A stretch of DNA of 60,000 bases from Polytrichum commune. Its lineage: Eukaryota > Streptophyta > Polytrichopsida > Polytrichales > Polytrichaceae. Below, piece after piece: positions 23,391-33,160 of the stretch. The stretch lies in the NCBI GenBank assembly GCA_950295325.1, contig OX485806.1, positions 8,558,001-8,618,000 on the forward strand, given 5' to 3'. Position 1 is the first letter of the stretch. The number at the start of each line of letters is the position of its first letter. The notes beneath the pieces were generated by a model, which saw nothing but the letters and a program-made list of their open reading frames with translations, was not told the DNA's origin and ran no database searches. A program made the translations under genes and the position numbers.

Positions 23391-23762
23391 CTACAAGCAA
23401 TGACAAAAAAAACAACATGTATCGACATTTGTTGTCCTTGGCACAATTGTCAAGTTCCACGTGTAGAGTTGGAGACACACCCCAACATCTTCCTCCCCAA
23501 AAGGATTTGCATCAATACAATCATTAGGATTCGAGTTCCTACAAACACCATTAGCTACGGGAACGCTCATACCATTGACTAGGACAACATCAAGATCAAC
23601 CCAATGTTCCCGTGAATAACCCTCACATGGTGGAAGGAATTCATCCTCTTCATTGGCGACACCAATTGTAGTTTCATATTCCACGACAGCTTCAAAGTCG
23701 CTACCATAGCTTGACGCTTCCGAAGACAACTCAAACGCACTATCACCGGCGTTGGAATCCAT
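23391..23762 (-). CDS. hypothetical acidic protein, unsupported family
   Basis: From ATG 23762 (a longer frame opens at 23822) the frame encodes 123 residues. It starts MDSNAGDSAFELSSEASSYG with an acidic, serine-rich N-terminus, and ends in a Cys-rich tail (DTCCFFCHC). No domain is recognised. The neighbourhood is transposon-rich, so it may be an N-terminal ORF of an old DNA transposon or a chance ORF. Confidence 0.2.
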   Translation of the reverse strand: MDSNAGDSAFELSSEASSYGSDFEAVVEYETTIGVANEEDEFLPPCEGYSREHWVDLDVVLVNGMSVPVANGVCRNSNPNDCIDANPFGEEDVGVCLQLYTWNLTIVPRTTNVDTCCFFCHCL

Positions 23763-24365
23763 GGCCACTACAAGAGAGCCAAATGAAGAGTATGTCAAAA
23801 TATCCCATTCAATAAATTTCATGGATAGTCCTAACGCTTATTGTCAATGAAACACAATGTGGGCAATAGTGGCTTTCATGGCGTGGAAACAAAGACATAT
23901 TGGTATACGAACGCGCGTCCGTATACCTCCATGTAACAACATTATTAGTGCAAGCATACGCGCATCCGGATACATCTGTCTGTTGATAGTCGGCGCAAAG
24001 GTTCAGACAACAAAAACACCAGAGGTTTATGGACGCGCATCTGTAAATCTCATTGTGGTCAAAGAGGTCAGTGTCAAGCGTAAAGGCTTTGACAAACTAT
24101 ACAACATAGGTTTACGGATGCGTGTCCGTAAACATCCGTATGTCAAAAGTCAGTATTGTTAAAAGACATAGAGGTTTAGGGAACCAAGAGGTCCAATGCT
24201 CCACTTACATGTATACCCAAGCCTTACAACAATACGAATTTGAAGAGAATAACATACGCGCTTCCTACTGTATTTTAACAATGTCAAATTTATGTACTAT
24301 GATACATAGGGTGATGTAGGTTACGGGATGCAAATAGGTTTAATGACGTGATGTAGATTTGGGGG

Positions 24366-26962
24366 TATAACGCTCAAGGCATTAGAGGTTCAATTCGCCA
24401 AGAGGTTCTACGTTCACAGACGTGCTTCCGTAAACTTCCATGACACTACAGTCTCCTTGCCATACTCTACATGCCATATGGTCATGATGTCATTTTAGGT
24501 GTCATACAAAACTATAGCACCAAAGGTATGCATGTTTACGGATGCGCGTCCATAAACCTTTGTACCTCATTACTAGCTCAACTGACATGCTCAAAGCAAT
24601 AGAGATTCAATGCACCAAGAGGTTTGAGGTTTACGGACGCGTGTCCGTAAACCTCTGTACCTCATTACTAACTTAACTAAAATGCTCAAAGCAATAGAGA
24701 TTCAATGCACCAAGAGGTTTGAGGTTTACGGACGCGCGTCCGTAAACTTCCATGACACTACAGTCTCGTTGCCATACTCTACATGACACATGGTCATGAT
24801 GTCAGTGTAGGTGCCATACCAAACCATGACACTAGAGGTATGCATGTTTACGGACGCGTGTCCGTAAACCTCTGTACCTCATCACTAGCTCAACTAAAAT
24901 GCTCAAAGCAATAGAAATTCAATGTACCAAGAGGTTTGAGGTTTACGGACACGCGTCCGTAAACTTCCATGACACTATAGTTTCGTTGTCATACTCTATA
25001 TGACACATGCATACTCTATATGGCATATGGTCATGATGTCAGTTTAGATGTCATACCGAACCATGGCACTAGAGGTATGCATGTTTACGGACGCGTGTCC
25101 GTAAACCTCTGTACCTCATCACTAGCTCAACTGAAAATTAATGCTCAAAGCAATAGAAATTCAATGCACCAAAAGGTTTGAGGTTTACAGACGCGCGTCC
25201 GTAAACTTCCATGACACTACAGTCTCGTTGTCTTACTCTACATGAAACATGGTCATGATATCAGTTTAGGTGCCATACCGAACCATGGCACTAGAGGTAT
25301 GCATGTTTACGGACGCGTGTCCGTAAACCTTTGTACCTCATCACTAGCTCAACTAAAATGCTCAAAGCAATAGAAATTCAATGCACCAAGAGGTTTGAGG
25401 TTTACGGACACGCGTCCGTAAACTTCCATGACAATATAGTTTCGTTGCCATACACTATATGGCACATGGTCATGATGTCAATTTAGGTGTCATACCAAAC
25501 CATGGCACTAGAGGTATGCATGTTTACGGACGCGTGTCCGTAAACCTCTGTACCTCATCACTAGCTCAACTGAAAATTAATGCTCAAAGCAATAGAAATT
25601 CAATGCACCAAAAGGTTTGAGGTTTACAGACGCGCGTCCGTAAACTTCCATGACACTACAGTCTCGTTGTCTTACTCTACATGAAACATGGTCATGATAT
25701 CAGTTTAGGTGCCATACCGAACCATGGCACTAGAGGTATGCATGTTTACGGACGCGTGTCCGTAAACCTTTGTACCTCATCACTAGCTCAACTAAAATGC
25801 TCAAAGCAATAGAAATTCAATGCACCAAGAGGTTTGAGGTTTACGGACGCGCGTCCGTAAACTTCCATGACAATATAGTTTCGTTGCCATACACTATATG
25901 GCACATGGTCATGATGTCAATTTAGGTGTCATACCAAACCATGGCACTAGAGGTATGCATGTTTACGGACGCGTGTCCGTAAACCTCTGTACCTCATCAC
26001 TAGCTCAACTGAAAATTAATGCTCAAAGCAATAGAAATTCAATGCACCAAAAGGTTTGAGGTTTACAGACGCGCGTCCGTAAACTTCCATGACACTACAG
26101 TCTCGTTGTCTTACTCTACATGAAACATGGTCATGATATCAGTTTAGGTGCCATACCGAACCATGGCACTAGAGGTATGCATGTTTACGGACGCGTGTCC
26201 GTAAACCTTTGTACCTCATCACTAGCTCAACTAAAATGCTCAAAGTAATAGAAATTCAATGCACCAAGAGGTTTGAGGTTTACGGACGCGCGTCCGTAAA
26301 CTTCCATGACAATATAGTTTCGTTGCCATACACTATATGGCACATGGTCATGATGTCAATTTAGGTGTTATACCAAACCATGGCACTAGAGGTATGCATG
26401 TTTACGGACGCGTGTCCATAAACCTCTGTACCTCATCACTAGCTCAACTGAAAATTAATGCTCAAAGCAATAGAAATTCAATGCACCAAAAGGTTTGAGG
26501 TTTACAGACGCGCGTCCGTAAACTTCCATGACACTACAGTCTCGTTGTCTTACTCTACATGAAACATGGTCATGATATCAGTTTAGGTGCCATACCGAAC
26601 CATGGCACTAGAGGTATGCATGTTTACGGACGCGTGTCCGTAAACCTTTGTATCTCATCACTAGCTCAACTAAAATGCTCAAAGCAATAGAAATTCAATG
26701 CACCAAGAGGTTTGAGGTTTACGGACGCGCGTCCGTAAACTTCCATGACAATATAGTTTCGTTGCCATATACTATATGGCACATGGTCATGATGTCAATT
26801 TAGGTGTCATACCAAACCATGGCACTAGAGGTATGCATGTTTACGGACGCGTGTCCGTAAACCTCTGTACCTCATCACTAGCTCAACTAAAATGCTCAAA
26901 GCAATAGAAATTCAATGCACCACGAGGTTTGAGGTTTACGGACGCGCGTCCGTAAACTTCCG
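24366..26962. repeat. satellite array with 439-bp higher-order unit and palindromes
   Basis: Monomers of about 220 bp are tandemly repeated. Counting from GCATGTTTAC, starts are 24842, 25079, 25301, 25518, 25740, 25957, 26179, 26396, 26618 and 26835, giving spacings 237 and then alternating 222 and 217. The two alternating types differ consistently (for example CTGAAAATTAATG against CTAAAATG), so the real unit is a 439-bp dimer present four times. Each monomer holds two 24-bp palindromes with arms GTTTACGGACGC around a CpG-rich centre, one perfect and one with a GTG/CAC imperfection. Left of 24800 the array is irregular, and degenerate palindromes trail back to about 23908. The right edge at 26962 is abrupt. 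Confidence 0.95.
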
Positions 26963-27767
26963 TTATTTGCGGCGGCATAATAGGATCTATACATGCACAA
27001 AATAAAAACCCAGCACACTACAAGGGTCTTGAGAGCGCAACCCACATCTGAGATGCAAAAAGAGTCCCTTGGTGAGGGGATGTCTCTTTAAGTAGTGATC
27101 ATTTTCCCTTGGATCCGTTTTTCGACATAGGATACTATCCACCAACTATGTCCTAAAAATAAAAACCTAAGATTTCTACATTCCATGTGCCATCCTTATA
27201 ATGGAACGTGTATTCATGGTGGACAACATCCATAGACCATGAGTCCACATAATGACAAAAGCAAAAGGCATCTATTGGCTAATAATATATGAGCATTATA
27301 CATTATTGAGAGGTGGTTTGTAGTATTGAAATGCCCAATATTAAGAATTCATTGTAGAATTAGTAGACAAAAATTATAGAATCATGGAAAAATCGACCAC
27401 AACAACAACAATAGTACATCAAATAAATATAAATAAATATACATATATATATATTCAAAATTAAAATAGAAAATATTTTATTGTTTTGCATACAATGTAA
27501 TGATATTCACTACAATATCATGTTATCTCATGTCATCTTGCATTTAATATTGCAATCACATTGACCACCACCCTACCATCCAACATGTTTAATCTACCCA
27601 CCTATATACACCTATACATAATTGTATTAATAAATACACAAAATTTAAGCGCCTAGACGCCATGAAAGTAGCACATCTATTGTCCTAGTTATGGGTTGAA
27701 TTAAAATGAATATTGTCAATTTTCTCTCTAAAACTTAGGGCCCCCTTGAGTACATCAACATTTACCA
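26963..27767. other. AT-rich spacer, no gene recognised
   Basis: Simple AT-rich sequence including ATAA/ATAT runs near 27420-27460. No coding or RNA feature is supported. Confidence 0.5.
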
Positions 27768-27775
27768 CGGGGAGG

Positions 27776-28176
27776 TCACTTCATTGTCAAGTTGACACCA
27801 TGTGCGGACAAAGTTTGCTACCCCTATATTACATGCCATATATAATTTTAAAATTTATGATATTTTTTCTACATATACATAACCATTGATAGTATCTTTT
27901 GTATATTTTTTTGAAAATTTTAGTCATCTTTGTTTTTTTTAGTAATTGTTTTAGTTCAATTCTGTGTCATTCTAGTTAGAAACGGTATGTTTTATGAAAA
28001 AAACAAATCATCAAATTTAGTTACCACTTTTAAACTATGTCATAGGTACTGTGTATATCTACTCATGAAAAAAAATTGATAAAATTTTGACCCATTTTGG
28101 TGGTGCAACTTACCAAAAGAAGATTTTTTTTGGTCGCACGTGGTGTTCAACTTGACAATGGAGTGACCCCCCCGTG
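27776..28176. mobile_element. 401-bp MITE with 8-bp target duplication
   Basis: The ends are inverted: CACGGGGAGGTCACTTCATT at the left, and the right end read in reverse gives CACGGGGGGGTCACTCCATT. The similarity continues through TGTCAAGTTGA and CACC. The 8-bp sequence ACATTTAC flanks both sides exactly (27768-27775 and 28177-28184). An 8-bp duplication is typical of hAT elements. There is no coding capacity. A second family member is at 39397-39893. Confidence 0.85.
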
Positions 28177-28184
28177 ACATTTAC

Positions 28185-29076
28185 TTCAAAAAAAATCTAA
28201 TTGCCTTCTTTATGTACTATATGTGAGAGAAAACATTTTTTAGTACCTCATGTATATTATGTACGGTAATGACTCAAACAATACCAATTCTTACACTCAC
28301 ATTAGTTCATACGTGGTATCAAAGAAAACATTTGTATATGCAATGGTGCAAAACAATGTATCGTTAATGGGTGTTGGGGCTAATTTCAATTTAAGACCAA
28401 GGTGTTGGGGTTCATATTTATTTCACATATACGTGTTAAATGACTTAAGACCAAGGTATAATCGCCTAATCATTCTCAATAGTTAAATTACATCAATATT
28501 AAAAAGTCAAAGCATTTTGTAACTCCAAACAATGAGTGAGACTAAATACAATTTCTAGTGAAGTACGTATGGAGGGGACTCTATATTTCGAGAATAGTAA
28601 TAGTATTCAATATAAAGGATGTCTATTTGAGTAACTTAAGTATAAGATTTTCTTTTTCAAAGGTGGGATTGAAATGTGATTGGGACAATGTTTTAAGTTT
28701 TTGTGAGTTGGTTTCGACCCATCGTAATGTCCATCATAAAGAAGCAACCTAAATTGCATATACCAAATGTAGAGAATAAGTTAATGAACATAAATCCTTA
28801 CTTTTTGTGACAAGGAAATAATCATTTTAAACATGCTTACTTGTTTATAATGCCACAAAGGATGCACCTTGTGGAAAGTGCTTGGTCTATAACTTTTGAT
28901 CATCTTTCAAGAAGATTATTTTATGAAGAGAGCCACAAAGCTCAAGAGTATCATCATAGGTAGACAAAAGATCTGAAATGCATAGTTTGTAATAAGGCAG
29001 GCCCATCCACTTTCATTGAAAACAAATCATTGTATGAGGCATGGCAATTTTGTGGGGCATCAACGAGTGGTATACC
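28185..29076. other. no gene called
   Basis: ORFs of 64-78 codons at 28250 and 28558 are AT-biased and lack recognisable motifs. A 13-bp word, TTAAGACCAAGGT, is duplicated at about 28391 and 28443. The sequence may be the upstream, unrecognisable part of the hAT remnant at 29077. Confidence 0.4.
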
Positions 29077-29250
29077 AATTGGCCACAAATTCTCATGAAA
29101 CTTTGGCAAGAAATACTTGTCATCCCCTCAAGTATCACAATTTGTGAAAGGGGATTTACAAAAACATAATACTATCAAGAGCCACTTGCAAACTTCATTA
29201 AAGTTGGACACTTTGGATGCTTTGATGCGAGTATCATTATGCAGGCTAAT
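29077..29250 (+). pseudogene. hAT transposase dimerisation-domain remnant, frameshifted
   Basis: One frame reads NWPQILMKLWQEILVIPSS and ITICERGFTK; after a frame change it continues HNTIKSHLQTSLKLDTLDAL and MRVSLC. This is the order seen at the C-terminus of hAT transposases (CERGFS, then IKSHLR-SLKLETLDALMR). It is broken by at least one frameshift and is inactive. Confidence 0.75.
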
Positions 29251-29344
29251 TAAATTAAGCACATTTGAAACATAAATAATAAAACCAAACACAGAGGTAT
29301 GGGTTGAATTCATATGCTTATAATATCTTAAACAACATTGCAAA

Positions 29345-29495
29345 TGAATTCAATCCTTCCACACATAGGTCTAAGCTTGTATTAAAACAAAACGAGTGGG
29401 TATGTGTTAAATTCATATCCCTCTTGTACATTAAACATGCTTCGGGATTAAGTAAATCCTTCCACACCTAGGTCTGAGCTTGTATTATTACCTAT
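29345..29495 (+). repeat. short imperfect direct repeat, about 104-bp period
   Basis: AATCCTTCCACACATAGGTC at 29352 recurs as AATCCTTCCACACCTAGGTC at about 29456. Both are followed by GCTTGTATTA. Probably an old local duplication. Confidence 0.6.
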
Positions 29496-29969
29496 AAGTA
29501 CTAGCAAAATGTTGTTTATATTGGAGTTAATTTTCTATGGTGTCATGTATTGTTGTGTTAAGTACTCAATTATAGAATATCAATATGAGACCTTATACTA
29601 ACCCACTTCATTATATAAATTTGACGATCCAAACATATAGGTCATATTGACATACAATTAGTTGTCGCATGTACTGGTTGGTGATTGATTATATTTCAAG
29701 GACTTTGGCCTAAATATTGGATATTCCACTTGTATTTTGTATTTCAACCGTATTCAATAAATATGATACCAATTTTGTATATGCAAATATTTCATATATC
29801 CCATTTTTTATTTTCGGTATGTGTAATTGCATGCATTTGAGTCTCATAACTGTATCCAAAATTGGGAACATAGCATGTTCATAGTCTGTTCCTTCCTACA
29901 AATGTGAAATTCATGTCCTTAAATAGTCTCAAAGTCATCAAAAAGTCTCCAATTACCGAATATAGTGTT

Positions 29970-30184
29970 AGAAGAAAAAGAATCGAATGACAACAACACA
30001 CTTGGATAGTGTGATGCGGGTGGCGATTGAAGGACCAACCAAAAATTTTGAGTTTATTTTGGAGGAAGCTATATCTTTGTGGAAGGATTCAAGAAAGTTT
30101 CGATTCTTGTTTACTAATCCTGAGAAATATCTTGCAGGAAGAGTAGAGGTTGAATCAGAAGATGGTGAGGACTTTCACCCTTAA
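29970..30184 (+). pseudogene. hAT transposase extreme C-terminus
   Basis: The frame reads KNRMTTTHLDSVMRVAIEGP, then FEFILEEAISLWKDSRKFRF and a short acidic tail ending at TAA 30182. LD-MRVAIEGP followed by an aromatic/LW segment is the usual end of ZNF862-like hAT proteins in plants. It is about 700 bp from the remnant at 29077 and in the same orientation, but represents a different, better preserved segment. Confidence 0.6.
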
Positions 30185-30187
30185 ACT

Positions 30188-31025
30188 CATTTGAATTTTA
30201 GCAATTTCATTATAATCAACTCTTTAAAAAAGAGTTGGTTAATCCTTGGCCTTCAAACGTGGTGAAGGGCTTAGCCATGTTCAATTCCTGCCAAGGATAC
30301 CACTTAGTACTCAAATTTTGAGTTTAAAACCTACAACATTAAAAAATATGAAGGATTTTAACCTACTAAAAATTAGTTTTGAAGGCAATTGGCGGGTAAC
30401 TTAAAAACTCAAAAGGTTTTCAACTTACAAAAATTTGATATTGTAGGATGCAACCTATGCCATGAGGGAAATAACCTATGCCCTTTTAAAGAGGTAGGCA
30501 ATTAACCTCAATAACTTCAAAAACTTTTCGGACACTGATGCGGAACTATAGTATAATCTCATCTCCTGGTGTAGTATAGTTGATAAGACTAACCCAATTA
30601 ATGAGTACTGTGACGCGGTGCCTTGAAGCTACAGATTCGAGGGAGACACGTTGAGACATCAAGTTAACGGATGTGGGCTAGTAACTGGGGTTAAATGTTG
30701 TACTCGTATCTACACAACTACAAATTATGAACTGCAAATTGAGTACGTCGATGATGCAGATTCTTCGTGAACTCTGGAAGCTGAAGCTTTCTAGTACTTT
30801 AATTCCTGCAACAAACCAGTACAATATGATCTGTTCAGTTTCTCTTGAGCTCCTTATGCTCTCTGATCAAGGTCGAGCAGGCTGGAGCTGGCGCTATACC
30901 TCCGTGCTTAATATCCTAAATCAATACAAATCCTCTACATAACGAATACAACGCAAATTTATCAGAAAGGAGAATTCTGAGAAGGGACCGTTGATTAGGA
31001 CATCATCGTCAAATTTCTCATACTC
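30188..31025. other. non-coding stretch with possible SINE
   Basis: At 30572-30589 TAGTATAGTTGATAAGAC resembles an A box, and AGATTCGAGGG at 30633-30643 a B box, about 45 bp apart. This is compatible with a tRNA-derived SINE. The ORF at 30727-30942 has no recognisable motif. Confidence 0.3.
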
Positions 31026-31442
31026 TCAATTTAACATGTTCTCGTCAGCGTCCTGGTCGGCGCCAGCATGGCCCAGGCGGACAGGCGCTTCTGTAGGAGC
31101 GTCAACTACAGCCAGTACGTCTGCAACATTATAATCCTGCACATGATCATGACGATCCCCGGCGGCACCCTGCACTGCAACTTGTGGAGCATGATCTGGT
31201 CCACCCACCTGGACTACCATATCTGCATCCACAGCTCCCGCCTCTTCATCAGGCACAGCTTGACCATCAGCTCCAGCTGCTGCGTCGTCTTCCGGCACCA
31301 CATCATCATCACCATCTGCGATATTCTCGACAGCTTCGAAGATGTCCAGCCCAAGGTTCCTCGCGTCTTCGGGAGTGAGACGGAGGTGAGGGTGTATGTG
31401 CAGTTATTGGCGAAGAAGGGGATTATCGTGCTCCTCCGCCAT
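31026..31442 (-). pseudogene. GC-rich acidic protein ORF interrupted by a stop
   Basis: On the minus strand an ATG at 31442 opens MAEEHDNPLLRQ and meets TAA at 31404. The frame then stays open to 31026, reading LRLTPEDARNLGLDIFEAVE and a long Ala/Asp/Val-rich acidic tail. The GC content is far above the flanks and the amino-acid pattern looks protein-like. No domain is recognised. It could be a recently broken single-exon gene or retrocopy. A competing plus-strand frame (31068-31493) is also open, but its Ile/His/Cys-rich composition is less natural. Confidence 0.35.
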
Positions 31443-32040
31443 ATTGCGCTACCTGCTGAGTTACTGAAATGGAGAGAGTGGAGAGGAGAATAGGTGACGA
31501 GTGCGTAACTTATTAGCCGTGCAACAATTTATACATCCTGTGCACCAGTTTCCACATCCTGTGCAACAATTCCAAGGAGGAGAGGAGTTGCGCAGCAGCA
31601 ATTTCTCGACAGTGCTGCAGCAAGTTCGAGTGCAGGAGTACTATCAAGGAGTACAGATGTCGGTGTTTGGAGCACATGATGTCGGTATTTGGAGACCGAA
31701 TTATCCTTGTAGAACAGATCCTGGACGTACTAAAGGGATTTTCGGTATACCGAATCCCACCTGATCCAATTTCTCTTGGAAACGCTTCTTCGCTCAATGC
31801 CGGTAAATAGTGTGCATGAATGTGCTATTGTTGGTCTGGGGTCACCAAATGTATGAGGCAAGTTTTAAAATATTTAAATGCCAACTCAATTTAATTTCGT
31901 CGACCCTAAATCCTTTTGGTATGTAGAGGTGTACTAGTGCTTATATACAGAGGATCCAAAATTATAAGCCATCATACACCTATTCAAACGTTACTTGTTT
32001 ACTATTTCCCGATATGTGGGCACAAAATAATGAAACAAAC
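31443..32040. other. no gene called
   Basis: Short tandem CATCCTGTGCAMCAATT units occur at about 31533-31572. ORFs on both strands at 31501-31797 overlap each other and show no motif. Confidence 0.35.
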
Positions 32041-32049
32041 CAGAAGTCA

Positions 32050-32720
32050 AGCTTGATGAAACTGAATTGCTAATGGCACCTTCGGTGCAATAAGGAATGT
32101 GTTGGATTTTTCTGTTATGCTCTGATGCCTCGCCCAACCCTGAAATCTTCCAAGGAATCTGTAGTTAATCCAATGTGATCATCATGAACTCATTCAGACG
32201 TTTCACTCGCAAATTTTCCAATTTGTGAGTACCTACGAGACACCGCAGATTCGGGTGAAGCTTGACGAAAATAAAATGATGAAGGCACCGTCGGTGCAGA
32301 AATGAATGTGTTGGTTAGTTGCAACAAATATCTTCATTGACAGCTCATCATTTGTTGCTCCTGATCTCAAGATTGGACTTTCAAGCTTGATGAACTGAAA
32401 TGATGATGGCACCTTCGGTGCAAGAATGACTGTTGGTTTATCGTGTTACAGAAGGGTTGGAGGAATGCCTTCAGCCCAACCCTGAATCTTTCATGAAATA
32501 AGTAGTTGTTCCAATACGATCATCATGCACCTATTCTTACACTTTATTCGCTAATTACCCAAATTATTTGTGGGCACAAACAGCAAGACAACGCAAAATC
32601 AAGGTCAAGGTTGATGAAAATTGAAATGATGATGGCACCTTCGGCGCAAGAATGTGTTAAGTTTTTGTGTTACAAAAGGGTTGGAAGAATGCCTTGCCCA
32701 ACCCTGAATCTTTGATGAAA
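32050..32720 (+). repeat. four diverged copies of a GGCACCTTCGGTGC-containing repeat
   Basis: The hairpin core GCACC-TTC-GGTGC occurs near 32080, 32286 (loop GTC), 32410 and 32637 (stem partly lost). Around it are repeated neighbours: TTGATGAAA-TGAAATGATGATG before, AAGAATG after, then CCCAACCCTGAATCTTTC and GATCATCATG. The unit is about 120-230 bp with indels. It lies just downstream of the pectin methylesterase gene's 3' end. Confidence 0.75.
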
Positions 32721-33160
32721 ATCTCTATAATCTCGCTTTTCTCTGATCTACCGCTCACACACGATGCCGAACAACCACATCGTGCATGCAGGAAACAACA
32801 CCACCAGGTGTTGCTCCTCTCGCAATTCCCACCTTTTACGAACAAACAAACCTCCAGCTAAACTAAGGGGGGAGAATTGAAGACGTGTTTTATTCTATAA
32901 GAATGCCCAAACGGTGCGCATCCACCCACCCTACCTCGAAACGGCAAACTTCCACACTACCGGCACCCTAGACGTTGCATCCGGAAGACTTGGATCCGCC
33001 GTGAAAGCCTTCAGGTTTACGGATCCTAGTTAGTCGATGTTGAAACAGGGACTCGAATCATTCTACAAACATCAGGCTGCTCGAGACCCAGACAGGAATA
33101 GCTGAATCAGGGAGGTAACCTTGCAAACTCTACAAACATGTTTTGTTCTAGGGAGAGAAT

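Noticed and set aside
24366-26962. CRISPR-like array of palindromic repeats
   Set aside because: Repeats and spacers are both conserved, the period is over 200 bp and the context is a plant genome; this is a satellite.
30236-30296. tRNA-like fold (ATCCTTGG paired with CCAAGGAT, B-box-like TTCAATTCC)
   Set aside because: The D-arm-like and T-arm-like parts leave only about nine bases for an anticodon arm, so no standard tRNA can form; at best a SINE relic.
31068-31493. 141-codon plus-strand ORF
   Set aside because: It overlaps a more protein-like minus frame; its Ile/His/Cys-rich composition looks like the antisense of that frame.
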